The notes under the pieces are model-generated. The model was given only the letters and a program-made list of their open reading frames with translations, was not told the origin of the DNA and made no database searches. From positions 62,001-126,000 of the forward strand of contig JAHFCT010000004.1 of the NCBI GenBank assembly GCA_023249375.1: a stretch of 64,000 bases of DNA, written 5' to 3'. This stretch comes from Gemmatimonadota bacterium (GTDB lineage: Bacteria > Gemmatimonadota > Gemmatimonadetes > Gemmatimonadales > Gemmatimonadaceae). Numbering within the stretch: the first letter of the stretch is position 1; the number at the start of each line of letters is the position of its first letter. Positions 53,063 through 61,530 of the stretch are shown here, in pieces. A program made the position numbers and the translations under genes.

Positions 53063-53845
53063 ATGCCCGCCTTCATCGACTCGCATTGTCACCTCGCCGA
53101 TCCGGCGTTTGACGTCGATCGCGACGACGCCGTTGCACGGGCGCGTTCGGCCGGTGCGGTGGCACTGGTCTGCATCGGTGAGTCGCCAGCAATGGCCGCA
53201 CGCGCGCGTGAACTGGCGGTGCGTCACGCGGGTTTCGTCTGGTACACAGCGGGCGTGCATCCCCACGACGCGGCGTCGTTCGATCCCATCGGCGATCTCG
53301 AAGGTTTGCGTGACGAGATCGCGCAGGGAGCGATCGCCCTTGGGGAGTGCGGGCTCGACTACCACTACGACCACTCGCCGCGGGATCAGCAGCGGCGCGC
53401 GTTTGCGGCACAGCTCGCGCTGGCGGCGGAATATCGTCTGCCGGTCGTGGTGCACTCACGCGAAGCGGCCGACGACACCGCGGCGATGGTTCGCGAGGCC
53501 GGCGCCGCCGGGGTCGTCGGAATCCTGCACTGCTTTTCGGGTCCGGCAGCGCTCGCTGACGTGGGACTTGCCGCGGGGTGGTACGTTTCGTTCTCCGGAA
53601 TCATCACGTTCAAGAAGTGGGCGGACGACGCGCTGCTGCGCCTGCCGCCGGCGGACCGGCTGCTCGTCGAGTCGGATGCGCCGTATCTCGCGCCAGTTCC
53701 GTATCGCGGCAAGCGCAACGAACCGGCATACGTCAGCCAGACCGTGGCGAAACTCGCGGAGGCGCGCGGCCTCAGCGCCGATCGCCTCGGCGCCGTAGTC
53801 TCGGAGAATGCCGTTCGATGTTTCAACCTGCCAGTGGCGACGTAG
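53063..53845 (+). CDS. tatD: TatD family metal-dependent hydrolase (DNase)
   Basis: The 260-residue TIM-barrel hydrolase has the metal ligands of the TatD family: FIDSHCHLAD at the N terminus, IALGECGLDYHYDHS near residue 100, His residues in VVHSREA and ILHCFSG, and VESDAPYLAPVPYRGKRNEP near residue 203. Members have 3'-5' exonuclease activity and act in DNA repair. The ATG at 53063 has no Shine-Dalgarno and follows a TAGATT box at 7 bases, so the mRNA may be leaderless. It ends 169 bases before fhs. Confidence 0.95.
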   Translation: MPAFIDSHCHLADPAFDVDRDDAVARARSAGAVALVCIGESPAMAARARELAVRHAGFVWYTAGVHPHDAASFDPIGDLEGLRDEIAQGAIALGECGLDYHYDHSPRDQQRRAFAAQLALAAEYRLPVVVHSREAADDTAAMVREAGAAGVVGILHCFSGPAALADVGLAAGWYVSFSGIITFKKWADDALLRLPPADRLLVESDAPYLAPVPYRGKRNEPAYVSQTVAKLAEARGLSADRLGAVVSENAVRCFNLPVAT

Positions 53846-53944
53846 CGAGCCAGGGCAGGCAGTGGAGCGTGTGCACCAGAAGCGTACGTCGCGGTCAGTC
53901 CTCCGCGGCAGGCCCATGAACCAGTGCGTGTCGTCAACTACGTG

Positions 53945-54014
53945 CCGTCTGCCTTAAGCCGTCTGTCATCAACCGTCTGTCATCAACCGTCTACCATCTA
54001 CCCGCTGACTTCAT
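53945..54014. repeat. Five 14-bp tandem repeats ending at the fhs start codon
   Basis: Units of 14 bases begin at 53945, 53959, 53973, 53987 and 54001; the second and third (CCGTCTGTCATCAA) are identical, the others differ at a few positions. The last unit ends at 54014, and the fhs ATG is 54015. The region shows no Shine-Dalgarno. Confidence 0.85.
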
Positions 54015-55706
54015 ATGCCCCACGATCCGCATATCGTCGTTCCTACCGACATTGAAATCGCCCAACGCGCCAAGCTGCGCCACATCCGCGACGTCGCCGC
54101 CGACCTCGGGCTCGGCGAAGATGACCTTGACCTGTACGGCAAGTACAAGGCGAAGATCAACCTGGAAGTGACGCAGCGCCCGGCGAAGGGCCGATTGGTG
54201 CTCGTCACCGCGATCAACCCGACCGCCGCGGGCGAAGGCAAGACGACGACGTCGGTGGGTCTCGCGCAGGCGATGCGTCGCATTGGCACCAACGCCGTGC
54301 TCGCCATTCGCGAGCCGTCGCTCGGGCCGGTCTTTGGCGTGAAGGGCGGCGCCGCCGGCGGCGGCTATTCGCAGGTGCTGCCGATGGACGACATCAACCT
54401 GCACTTCACCGGCGACTTCCACGCGATCAGCAGCGCGCACGGCCTGCTCAGCGCGATGCTCGATAATCATCTGCAGCAGGGGAACCTGCTCGGCATTGAT
54501 CCGCGCCGCATTACCTGGCCGCGCACCATCGACATGAACGACCGCGCGCTGCGCAAGTGCATCATCGGCCTCGGCGGTCCGATGGACGGCGTTCCTCGTG
54601 AGGAACGCTTCGTCATCATTCCCGCCAGCGAGATCATGGCGATCGTATCGCTCGCCACCAGCCCGGCCGATCTGGAACGGCGTCTCGGCGACATCGTCGT
54701 CGGCAGCACGGCCGGCCCGATGCGCCACCCGGTGCGCGCGCGCGAACTCAAAGCCGCCGGCGCGATGGCGCTGCTGCTCAAGGACGCCATCCGCCCGAAT
54801 CTGGTGCAGACGCTCGAAGGCGGTCCCGCCTTCGTGCACGCCGGGCCGTTCGGCAATATCGCGCACGGTTGCAACTCGATTCTCGCGACACGTGCCGCAC
54901 TCGCGCTCGGCGACGTCGTGGTGACCGAAGCCGGCTTCGGTTCGGACCTTGGCGCCGAGAAGTTCCTCGACATCAAGTGCCGATTCGGCGGGCTCAACCC
55001 CGAAGTCGTGGTGGTCGTCGCGACCATCCGCGCCCTCAAGATGAACGGCGGCGCGAACAAGAAGGATCTCGCCAAGGAAGACCTGAAGGCGCTCGAGAAG
55101 GGACTGCCGAACCTCGAGCACCACATCGCCAACATGCAGCAGTACGGACTGCCCGTCGTCGTCGCGGTGAACCGTTTCGCCACTGACACCGACGCGGAGC
55201 TCGGCGTGGTGATCGACTGCGCCAAGCGCGCCAAGGTGCGCGTGGCGATGAACGAGGTCTTCGCGCGCGGCGGTGCCGGCGGCGAAGAGTTGGCGAAGGA
55301 AGTGCTCGAGGTGCTCGAAGAAGGGAAGTCGCACTTCGCTCCCATCTACGACGCCGACAAGCCCATCAAGTTCAAGATCAACGAGATTGTCACCAAGGTG
55401 TACGGCGGCGATGGCGCTGACTACTCGTCCAAGGCCGAGAAGGCCATCGAGTACCTCGAGGCAAACGGCCTCGGCCGCACGCCCGTCTGCATCGCGAAGA
55501 CGCAGTACTCGCTCACCGACGACGCCGCCAAGCTCGGCCGGCCGACGGGCTTCCGCCTGACCGTCAACGAGGTGTATCCTGCTGCCGGCGCCGGATTTGT
55601 TGTGGCGCAGTGCGGCGACATCATGACCATGCCTGGACTGCCCAAGGAACCCGCAGCCGAGCGGATGGCCGTGAGCGCCGATGGCACGATCGTGGGTCTG
55701 TTCTAG
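54015..55706 (+). CDS. fhs: Formate-tetrahydrofolate ligase
   Basis: Fhs joins formate to tetrahydrofolate using ATP, feeding one-carbon units into purine and serine metabolism. The 563-residue protein has the ATP motif TAAGEGKTTTSVGLAQA near residue 69, the GVKGGAAGGGYSQVLPM segment, and TEAGFGSDLGAEKFLDIKC. Length is normal. It stands alone with its own tandem-repeat leader and is followed by a large hairpin. No folD is present in the window. Confidence 0.96.
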   Translation: MPHDPHIVVPTDIEIAQRAKLRHIRDVAADLGLGEDDLDLYGKYKAKINLEVTQRPAKGRLVLVTAINPTAAGEGKTTTSVGLAQAMRRIGTNAVLAIREPSLGPVFGVKGGAAGGGYSQVLPMDDINLHFTGDFHAISSAHGLLSAMLDNHLQQGNLLGIDPRRITWPRTIDMNDRALRKCIIGLGGPMDGVPREERFVIIPASEIMAIVSLATSPADLERRLGDIVVGSTAGPMRHPVRARELKAAGAMALLLKDAIRPNLVQTLEGGPAFVHAGPFGNIAHGCNSILATRAALALGDVVVTEAGFGSDLGAEKFLDIKCRFGGLNPEVVVVVATIRALKMNGGANKKDLAKEDLKALEKGLPNLEHHIANMQQYGLPVVVAVNRFATDTDAELGVVIDCAKRAKVRVAMNEVFARGGAGGEELAKEVLEVLEEGKSHFAPIYDADKPIKFKINEIVTKVYGGDGADYSSKAEKAIEYLEANGLGRTPVCIAKTQYSLTDDAAKLGRPTGFRLTVNEVYPAAGAGFVVAQCGDIMTMPGLPKEPAAERMAVSADGTIVGLF

Positions 55707-55717
55707 CGCGCAGTCCG

Positions 55718-55758
55718 GGCGGCGCCGAGAACGCGCGCTCCATCGCGTTCTCGCCGCC
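55718..55758 (+). terminator. Large hairpin after fhs
   Basis: GAGAACGCG (55727-55735) pairs with CGCGTTCTC (55744-55752) with an 8-base loop; GGCGGC and GCCGCC extend the stem past a 3-base bulge. No T run follows, so it may be a Rho-assisted or non-canonical terminator. Confidence 0.5.
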
Positions 55759-55782
55759 ACCCGATCGCCATCGCTATCCGAA

Positions 55783-55824
55783 CTCGTGATCATTGATCCC
55801 CGTCCGTGATCCCATTCCTCAATC
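55783..55824. repeat. Intergenic GATCCGTGATCC-type repeat before ridA
   Basis: The sequence between the fhs hairpin and ridA includes GTGATCATTGATCC and CCGTGATCCC, reverse complements of the GGATCACGG words found near rpsT and groL. It ends only a few bases before the ridA ATG. Confidence 0.55.
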
Positions 55825-55830
55825 TCTCCT

Positions 55831-56211
55831 ATGCCCCAGATCTTTCACTCCGATTCAGCGCCCGCCGCTATCGGCCCGTATTCGCAGGCCATTGCGGCCG
55901 GCGGTTTCCTCTTCTGTGCCGGCCAGACGCCACTCGATCCCGCGACGATGACGCTCGTCGAAGGAGACGTGGGCGTGCAGGCAGGGCAGGTGCTCAAGAA
56001 CTTGCACGCCGTGCTGCAATCGGCCGGCTGCTCGTGGAAGGACGTGGTGAAAACCACCATCTTCCTGCGCTCGATGGGCGATTTCGCCAGGGTCAACGAG
56101 GTGTACGCGGCCACGCTCGGAGAGGCGCGCCCCGCGCGCTCCACCGTCGCGGTGGCCGGACTGCCGAAGGATGCGCAGGTCGAAATCGAGTTGATCGCCA
56201 AGCTGCCGTAA
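55831..56211 (+). CDS. ridA: RidA family reactive intermediate deaminase
   Basis: RidA hydrolyses reactive enamines and imines such as 2-aminoacrylate from serine or threonine dehydratase, protecting PLP enzymes. The 126-residue protein has the family patterns SAPAAIGPYSQAIAAGG, FCAGQTPLDP, TTIFLRSMGDFARVNEVY and the conserved Arg in ARPARSTVAVAGLP. The size is standard for a trimer subunit. Note that 2-aminoacrylate chemistry is also central to selenocysteine metabolism; the selD gene is next, but the link is only a guess. Confidence 0.95.
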   Translation: MPQIFHSDSAPAAIGPYSQAIAAGGFLFCAGQTPLDPATMTLVEGDVGVQAGQVLKNLHAVLQSAGCSWKDVVKTTIFLRSMGDFARVNEVYAATLGEARPARSTVAVAGLPKDAQVEIELIAKLP

Positions 56212-56213
56212 TC

Positions 56214-56270
56214 GGAATCGCTGTCCGGACTCACGATCGCCCATCGTGATCCGTGGTCCCTTTCCGGAAT
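56214..56270. repeat. Intergenic GATCCGTGG-type repeat between ridA and selD
   Basis: CACGATCGCCCATCGTGATCCGTGG within this gap repeats the same words (reverse-complement orientation) as the gaps before ridA and near rpsT. The selD start codon (56277) follows closely. The stretch has no coding signs. Confidence 0.55.
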
Positions 56271-56276
56271 CCGCGC

Positions 56277-57314
56277 ATGACGCGAGAACAGATCTTCCGC
56301 CTCACTCAATTCGCGCGCTGCGCTGGTTGAGCGTCCAAGATGGGTCCGGAGGACCTGTCCGCCGCGCTCGCGCCGCTTGCGCGCCACGCCGATCCACGGC
56401 TGCTCGTCGGACCTGACACGTTCGACGACGCCGCGGTCTTTCGCGTGCGCGATGACCTGGCGCTCGTGCAGACGGTCGATTTCTTCGCGCCCGTCGTTGA
56501 CGATCCGTACGATTTCGGCCGCATTGCAGCGGCCAACGCGCTCTCCGATGTGTACGCCATGGGCGGCACGCCCATCACCGCGTTGGCGCTCGCGGCATTT
56601 CCTGATGAAAACGTTCTGCCGCTGCGGGTGCTCACCGACATCCTGCGCGGGGGCGAGGACGTGGTGCGCGCCGCCGGGGCCCTCGTGGTTGGCGGGCACA
56701 CGGTGACCGATGATGAGGTCAAGTACGGCCTCGCCGTCACCGGGACTGTGCATCCGGAGCAGGTGATGTCTAACGCGAATGCCAGGGTGGGCGACGTACT
56801 GATTCTGACCAAACCGCTCGGCACGGGCCTGCTGTCGACCATGATGAAGGCGGATACGCTGGAGCCGTCGTTCGCCGAGTCGTTGGTGCGATCCATGGTG
56901 ACGCTGAACGCTGAGGCGTCGAACGCCGCGGTCGAGACCGGCGTGCGGGCGGCCACGGACGTGACCGGGTTCGGTTTGTTGGGGCATGCCTCGCACATGG
57001 CGCGGGCCAGCGAGGTCACGCTTCGCTTCAACAGCGCCGCGTTCCCCGTGCTTCCTGGCGCGGAGCTCGCCGCCGAGCAGGGGACAAAGACCGGCGGCGC
57101 GGCGCGCAATGCGCGGTATCTGGAGCCGCTCGTCCGCTGGGGGACAAACGTCGGCGCCGTCGCGCGGGCGCTGGCGGTCGATCCGCAAACGTCCGGCGGG
57201 CTGCTCCTCGCGGTCCCGGCGGCTCGCGCGTCGGAGTATCTTGCGCGCGTTCGCGGCGCGGTGATTGTCGGCGACGTGCGGCCGCGCGAGCAGACGGCGC
57301 TTATTGTCGACTGA
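56277..57314 (+). CDS. selD: Selenophosphate synthase containing an in-frame TGA (selenocysteine)
   Basis: SelD makes selenophosphate from selenide and ATP for selenocysteine and selenouridine synthesis. Read through the TGA at 56328-56330, the frame gives 345 residues: the N terminus reads RLTQFARCAG-U-ASKMG, aligning with the E. coli RLTQYSHGAGCGCK region, with Sec18 at the catalytic Cys position and Lys21 at its essential Lys. The rest is typical (GGHTVTDDEVKYGLA, TDVTGFGLLGHASHM, DPQTSGGLLLAV). Without readthrough the N-terminal catalytic residues would be lost, since the next ATG (56340) lies after them. A SECIS-like hairpin follows the TGA, and selC is 14 bases downstream of the gene. 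Confidence 0.93.
56340..56358 (+). promoter_or_regulatory. SECIS-like hairpin in selD mRNA
   Basis: ATGGGTCC (56340-56347) pairs with GGACCTGT (56351-56358), including two G-T pairs, around a GGA loop. It begins 9 bases after the TGA, close to the position of bacterial SECIS elements bound by SelB, though the short loop differs from the E. coli fdhF type. Assigned from position and pairing only. Confidence 0.6.
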
Positions 57315-57328
57315 GCGCGCCGCGCCAC

Positions 57329-57425
57329 GGGGGCGGAGGGGGCCTGGTGGTCCTCCTGGTCTTCAAAACCAGTGCGGCCCGACGTCGTCGGGCCTGGTGG
57401 GTTCGATTCCCACACGCTCCCGCCA
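57329..57425 (+). tRNA. selC: tRNA-Sec (anticodon UCA)
   Basis: The anticodon loop CTTCAAA (57361-57367) carries TCA at 57363-57365, flanked by a CTGGT/ACCAG stem. The D arm is long (6-7 bp with a 4-base loop), and the variable arm is a perfect 8-bp stem (57376-57383 with 57387-57394), all marks of tRNA-Sec. The acceptor stem has 8 positions (one mismatch at the inner end, one G-T), and the gene encodes its own CCA (57423-57425). The size, 97 bases, fits selC. It lies directly after selD. Confidence 0.95.
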
Positions 57426-57564
57426 GCGCGCGGCGCGCGAGATGTCCGTCACTTTGCGCGCCGGTTCGTCACGCTGAGCGCGGACACCGTTTAGCTGGCG
57501 CGAACGGCCGGCCGACACTATATGGAGTCGTGACCTTTCGCTCTCGCCTCCAAGTAGCTCTCGC

Positions 57565-59034
57565 GTGAATATCGCTGCTGCAGTCTCGTTACTCGCCACC
57601 GCGACCGGTTTTGTCTTCGGCGCCATCTGGTGGCGCATGTCGCAGGCGCCCGGTTGGCACCACATGCGCTGGTTCGCCGCCGTCGCCCTCACCGCCGCCG
57701 GCTACTGCGCCTTCGACGGCCTTGTCGTCTTCGACAACATGCCATGGGGAGTCATCGGCTGGTCGACGCAGATGGCCTTCACCGTGAGCTCGCTGCATGC
57801 CTACGCGTGGATTCGCTGGCTTGCCGAATCGGTGCCGAGGCCGCTCGACAAGTTCGACAAGTTCATGCTCTGGGTCTGTCTCGCATTCTCGGCGGCGGGG
57901 CTCATACCGGGTGTGCTCGTTGGCGATGATCGTTCGTCGATGCACGTCGACGCCATCAACGTCACGTACCGCATGTACCTGCCGACCACACTGGGACTGA
58001 TCGGCTATCTGATCTTCCTCGTGGTCATGTGGGTGGTCGCGGGGCGGTCGTTCATGCGGTGGCAGCACGGCTGGCGGGCTCGGATGCCGGCGATCGCCGT
58101 CTCGATCCTCACGGCGCTCGCCGTGAATGATTCGCTCGCGACGGCGAACAAGATCCATATGCCGATGCTCGTCGACTTCGGCTTCCTCATTGTCCTGCTC
58201 CTTTTCGGCATCGACAGCCTGCGCCGATTCGCCGAGGACGCCGAGCGGCTCGACGAACTGAAAAACCGCCTCGAGCACTCTGTCGCCGAGCGCACGCGGC
58301 AGCTGGAAGTCGCGCACCTGGAGCTGGCGAAGGAACGCACCGTCGCCGCAGTCGGCCGCCTCGCGGGCGGCGTTGCGCACCAGATCAACAGCCCGGCCAC
58401 CGTCATCAGCGTGAACCTCGGCCTCCTGCGCGACGAACTCAGCGAGCATGGGCAGCTCAACGAGATGACGACGACGCTGCTGGACGAGTCGCGCTCCTCG
58501 CTGCATCGGATTCTTGGCATCGTCACCGACCTGCGGGTGTCTGCCGGCGCCATCGAAATTCACGGCGGCACGCATCACGCGGCGCCGTTGCGCACGTGTA
58601 TTGACGAGGCCGTCGCGCGGGCCGCGCAGCGCGGCGCGCGGGCCGTCAACACGTTCGTCAATGTGCCGCGCGACCTGCAGGTGCTGGGTGATCGCGATCT
58701 CATCACGCAGCTCCTCGCCGAGTTGGTTGCCAATGGTGCAGGTGCGGCCAATGCGGCGCGCCCCGACGCGGCGCGCATCGGCATTACGGCGCATGCGGAG
58801 AATGGGCACGTCCATGTGGACGTGCGCGACAACGGCGCCGGCGTGCCCTCCACGGTCCGCGCCGCGCTCTTCGAACCGTTTGTCGGCGTCGGCGGCGTGG
58901 CCCAGCGCCGCGGCCTGGGACTCTCCGTGGTGCGCGGACTCGCCGAGCAGTTGGGCGGCGCCCTGCAGCTCGTGGAGTCCAGCAGCGAAGGCACCCTCTT
59001 TCGCGTCCGGTTGCGCGCGCTGCCGAGCGCCTAG
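57565..59034 (+). CDS. Sensor histidine kinase with seven-helix-type membrane sensor
   Basis: The 489-residue kinase has about six or seven membrane helices in residues 1-220 (VSLLATATGFVFGAIWW, VALTAAGYCAFDG, LGLIGYLIFLVVMWVVAG, LVDFGFLIVLLLFGI), a coiled-coil linker (LKNRLEHSVAERTRQLEVAHLE within 235-260), HisKA with phospho-acceptor His272 in GGVAHQINSPATVIS and HATPase motifs (DNGAGVPS, RRGLGLSVVRGLAEQ). The N-box Asn region is NGAGAANAA. It starts with a GTG. A regulator gene is not adjacent. No relation to the selenium genes can be seen. Confidence 0.9.
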   Translation: MNIAAAVSLLATATGFVFGAIWWRMSQAPGWHHMRWFAAVALTAAGYCAFDGLVVFDNMPWGVIGWSTQMAFTVSSLHAYAWIRWLAESVPRPLDKFDKFMLWVCLAFSAAGLIPGVLVGDDRSSMHVDAINVTYRMYLPTTLGLIGYLIFLVVMWVVAGRSFMRWQHGWRARMPAIAVSILTALAVNDSLATANKIHMPMLVDFGFLIVLLLFGIDSLRRFAEDAERLDELKNRLEHSVAERTRQLEVAHLELAKERTVAAVGRLAGGVAHQINSPATVISVNLGLLRDELSEHGQLNEMTTTLLDESRSSLHRILGIVTDLRVSAGAIEIHGGTHHAAPLRTCIDEAVARAAQRGARAVNTFVNVPRDLQVLGDRDLITQLLAELVANGAGAANAARPDAARIGITAHAENGHVHVDVRDNGAGVPSTVRAALFEPFVGVGGVAQRRGLGLSVVRGLAEQLGGALQLVESSSEGTLFRVRLRALPSA

Positions 59035-59135
59035 CGCGCGGTGCGCACGGGGCCGTCGCCGAGCGACGGGCCGCGCCGTGTTATCTTTTCCGCGCGGCAC
59101 CCGCGCCGCGCCACCGGGTATACCACGGCATCGCC

Positions 59136-59726
59136 ATGCGCCTTCGCCTGTTCACTGCGCTGCTCACTGCCGCTCTCGCGATTCCGTCGCCTGGGCGGCT
59201 GCGCGCGCAGGCGTCCGGTACCCCGCTCGCCGAAACGCCGGCCGGAGTCTCAGCGGCGCTCAAGCCGCCAGTGACGCCACGTCGCGCCTTCCTCTATTCG
59301 TTGTTTGTTCCCGGGGCCGGCCAGGCGGCACTCGGCCGCCAGGCGTGGGGCGGGGCGTTCTTTCTCGCGGAGGGGTTGTCGTTGGCCCTGGTGTACCGCT
59401 CCGCCGAGGAGCTACGCCTCGCCCGGCAGTTCCGCGTCGACTCGGTGCCGGCCGCGTACACCGTGGATGCTGCAGGCCAACTGGTGCTGGGGAACGATGG
59501 CCGTCCCACCGTTGCCTCCTGGACCGTGAGCCGCTACTCGGCCGCGCGCGTGAGGGCGCGGCGCACGCACTACGAGGACTGGATTGCGGTGGTGCTCTTC
59601 AACCACCTCATCGCCGGCGCCGACGCCTACGTGGCGGCTCAGCTCTGGGATCTCCCGGCTCGTGTCGCGCTGCGCACGTCCCCCGCTGGATCGCCCGCCG
59701 TCACCGCCACGTTGAACTTCCGCTAA
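59136..59726 (+). CDS. DUF5683-like membrane protein with signal peptide
   Basis: The 196-residue product begins with a signal peptide (LRLFTALLTAALAIPSPG) likely cut near LRAQ|ASG. The mature part has PRRAFLYSLFVPGAGQAALGR, which matches the start of DUF5683-type proteins, then a hydrophobic segment. Such proteins are common in Bacteroidetes-type bacteria and have no known activity. A TATCTTTT box (59082-59089) lies 47 bases upstream. It overlaps the convergent lpxH stop by 4 bases. Confidence 0.78.
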   Translation: MRLRLFTALLTAALAIPSPGRLRAQASGTPLAETPAGVSAALKPPVTPRRAFLYSLFVPGAGQAALGRQAWGGAFFLAEGLSLALVYRSAEELRLARQFRVDSVPAAYTVDAAGQLVLGNDGRPTVASWTVSRYSAARVRARRTHYEDWIAVVLFNHLIAGADAYVAAQLWDLPARVALRTSPAGSPAVTATLNFR

Positions 59727-60511
59727 CGCTCGCTGCGCTCGATCACCGCGTCTTCGTGTTCCCGCGTGCCGTCCCAGCGACACAGCGCCGCGCGCTCCGG
59801 AACGAACTTCAGAAACGTCGGCTCGTTGAGCCACGCGCCCGGGTTCGCGTAGATGCCGGCCTCGCGCGAGTTCTTTTCCAGCATCGCGACGTGCGTGTGG
59901 CCATAGATCACCGCATGCAGTGACGCGTTCGCGCGCAGCGTCTCGTGTGCCACCGCCCGCAATCCTTCGCCGCCGTCGCGAGGACGCACGTTACGGCTGG
60001 TATGGGAGGTCGCCCGCGCCAGCGCCGCGCCCCAGTCTGGATGCAGCCAGCCAAAAGCGCGCACCGACCATGGATGCCGAATCACGGCGCGCAGCGCGCG
60101 ATAGCCCTTGTCGAGTTCGGGGCGCAGTCCGTCGCCGTGCGCGATGTGCGCGCGCCAGCCAGCCAGCTCGCCAATCCATGGCCCGTCGATGTACGTCGCG
60201 CCGCTCTGACGTCGCAGCACGTTGCCGCCCCAGCAGTCGTGATTGCCCTTGATCCAAAGCACGGGAAGCCCGCGCTCGGTCAGCGTGGCGAGCGCCGCGA
60301 GCAGCCGCACGCCCACCTGAGGCACCACGTGCGACCACTCGAACCAGAACTCAAACATGTCGCCGTTCAGCACCAGCGCGGCCTGCTCGCTCCCGACATG
60401 CTGCAAGAAACTCCACAACAGCTGCTCCTGTTCGTCGGGTGCCACGCCAAGATGGGCATCCGCGAGCACATAGACCGGCGTACCAAGTGAATCGGCGGTG
60501 AAAACGGGCAT
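59723..60511 (-). CDS. lpxH: UDP-2,3-diacylglucosamine diphosphatase LpxH-like
   Basis: LpxH cleaves UDP-2,3-diacylglucosamine to lipid X in lipid A synthesis, so it supports a Gram-negative envelope. The roughly 262-residue phosphoesterase has the metallophosphatase motifs in order: LADAHLG, VLNGDMFEFWFEW, IKGNHDCWGG, IAHGDGL and IYGHTHVAMLEK. The ATG at 60511 gives the normal start; the GTG two codons upstream (60517) is possible. It is divergent from the acyl-CoA thioesterase gene. Some homologues have other substrates, so the exact activity is inferred. Confidence 0.88.
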   Translation of the reverse strand: MPVFTADSLGTPVYVLADAHLGVAPDEQEQLLWSFLQHVGSEQAALVLNGDMFEFWFEWSHVVPQVGVRLLAALATLTERGLPVLWIKGNHDCWGGNVLRRQSGATYIDGPWIGELAGWRAHIAHGDGLRPELDKGYRALRAVIRHPWSVRAFGWLHPDWGAALARATSHTSRNVRPRDGGEGLRAVAHETLRANASLHAVIYGHTHVAMLEKNSREAGIYANPGAWLNEPTFLKFVPERAALCRWDGTREHEDAVIERSER

Positions 60512-60600
60512 CGCCACATTGTATCGCGCGGACGCGGCCTTTACAAACGGCGCGCGCGCCGGGAGACTTCCCGTTCTGGCAGCGCGCGTGGCGCGGGGTG

Positions 60601-61023
60601 ATGACGATGGGGCAGGAGACGGTCTCGGACATCAGGGTGCGGTACGGCGAAACCGACCAGATGGGTGTGGTGTATCACGCCAACTACCTGGTCTGGTGCG
60701 AGATCGGCCGCACGGACTTCATACGCCGCTGCGGCATGTCGTACGCCGACATGGAACGCCGCGGCATCAAGCTCGCCGTCACCGAGGCCACGCTCCGCAT
60801 GCACGCCTCCGCCCGTTACGACGATATCGTGCGCGTCACCACGCGTTTGTCGAGCGTGCGCTCCCGTTCCGTCGCGTTCGCCTACGAAATCATCGACGCC
60901 GGCACTGGCGCCCGCATCGTGTCCGCCGCGACGACACTCATGTCCGTCGCGCCAGACGGGCGCACGTGCTCGCTGACGCCCGACGTCCGGGCGTTGCTCG
61001 AACGCGGCCCGCTCGTCGATTAA
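60601..61023 (+). CDS. YbgC/4-hydroxybenzoyl-CoA-like acyl-CoA thioesterase
   Basis: This hot-dog-fold protein of about 140 residues has the thioesterase pattern VRYGETDQMGVVYHANYLVWCEIGR-type sequence (residues 14-38), with the catalytic Asp in ETDQMG and the following GVVYHANY. Members hydrolyse acyl-CoA or hydroxybenzoyl-CoA thioesters. It could use GTG 60598, ATG 60601 or ATG 60607; the last leaves a GGGG ribosome site at a better distance. Three bases separate it from the lptE-like gene. The exact substrate is not known. Confidence 0.88.
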   Translation: MTMGQETVSDIRVRYGETDQMGVVYHANYLVWCEIGRTDFIRRCGMSYADMERRGIKLAVTEATLRMHASARYDDIVRVTTRLSSVRSRSVAFAYEIIDAGTGARIVSAATTLMSVAPDGRTCSLTPDVRALLERGPLVD

Positions 61024-61026
61024 CAA

Positions 61027-61530
61027 ATGGCCCCGATCCGTTTACTGCGCGCCGCGTCGGCCGCCCTCGTGCTCGCGCTCGCTGGATGCTTCTACGGCTT
61101 CAGCGGCGGCGGGCTGCCCATGCATGTGCGCACCGTGGCGGTGCTGCCGTTCTCCAACGAGACGGCGTCACCAGAGCTCACGCGCGAACTCACCGACGCG
61201 CTCCGCGACGGTCTGTCCAAGCGCCTTGGCCTCCGTGACGCCAGCGAGGAAAAGGCGAGCGCCATCGCGCGCGGCACCATCGTGCGCTACGAGACCGACG
61301 TGCCCGTCGCGTACAGTGCCAACCCGCAGCAAGCCACGGCCACGCGGCGCAAATTGCAGGTGGTGGTGGATGTCGAGATCTACGATCAGGTGCAGGGCAA
61401 GACCATCTGGCAGAAGAAGGGGATCCTCGGCGAAGGCGAATACTCGGAGCGCTTTGAGGCCGAAGGCCGCAAACAGGCCATCGGTCGCATCGTCAACGAG
61501 GTGATTGAGGGGGCACAGTCGCAATGGTGA
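61027..61530 (+). CDS. lptE: LptE-like outer-membrane lipoprotein
   Basis: The 167-residue protein has a lipoprotein signal (AASAALVLALAGC, Cys near residue 20) and an LptE-like body (AVLPFSNETASPELTRELTDALRDG, then a YDQVQGKTIWQKKG region). LptE plugs the LptD pore that inserts LPS into the outer membrane. Conservation in this family is weak, so the assignment rests on the lipobox, the size and the neighbouring lpxH and rfaE2. It overlaps the next gene by 7 bases. Confidence 0.78.
   Translation: MAPIRLLRAASAALVLALAGCFYGFSGGGLPMHVRTVAVLPFSNETASPELTRELTDALRDGLSKRLGLRDASEEKASAIARGTIVRYETDVPVAYSANPQQATATRRKLQVVVDVEIYDQVQGKTIWQKKGILGEGEYSERFEAEGRKQAIGRIVNEVIEGAQSQW

Noticed and set aside
56328-56330. 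TGA at 56328 as a true stop, making a 17-residue peptide and a shorter SelD from 56340
   Set aside because: The short upstream peptide carries the conserved SelD N-terminal sequence and the catalytic position falls on the TGA; a start at 56340 would remove essential residues, while selC lies next door.
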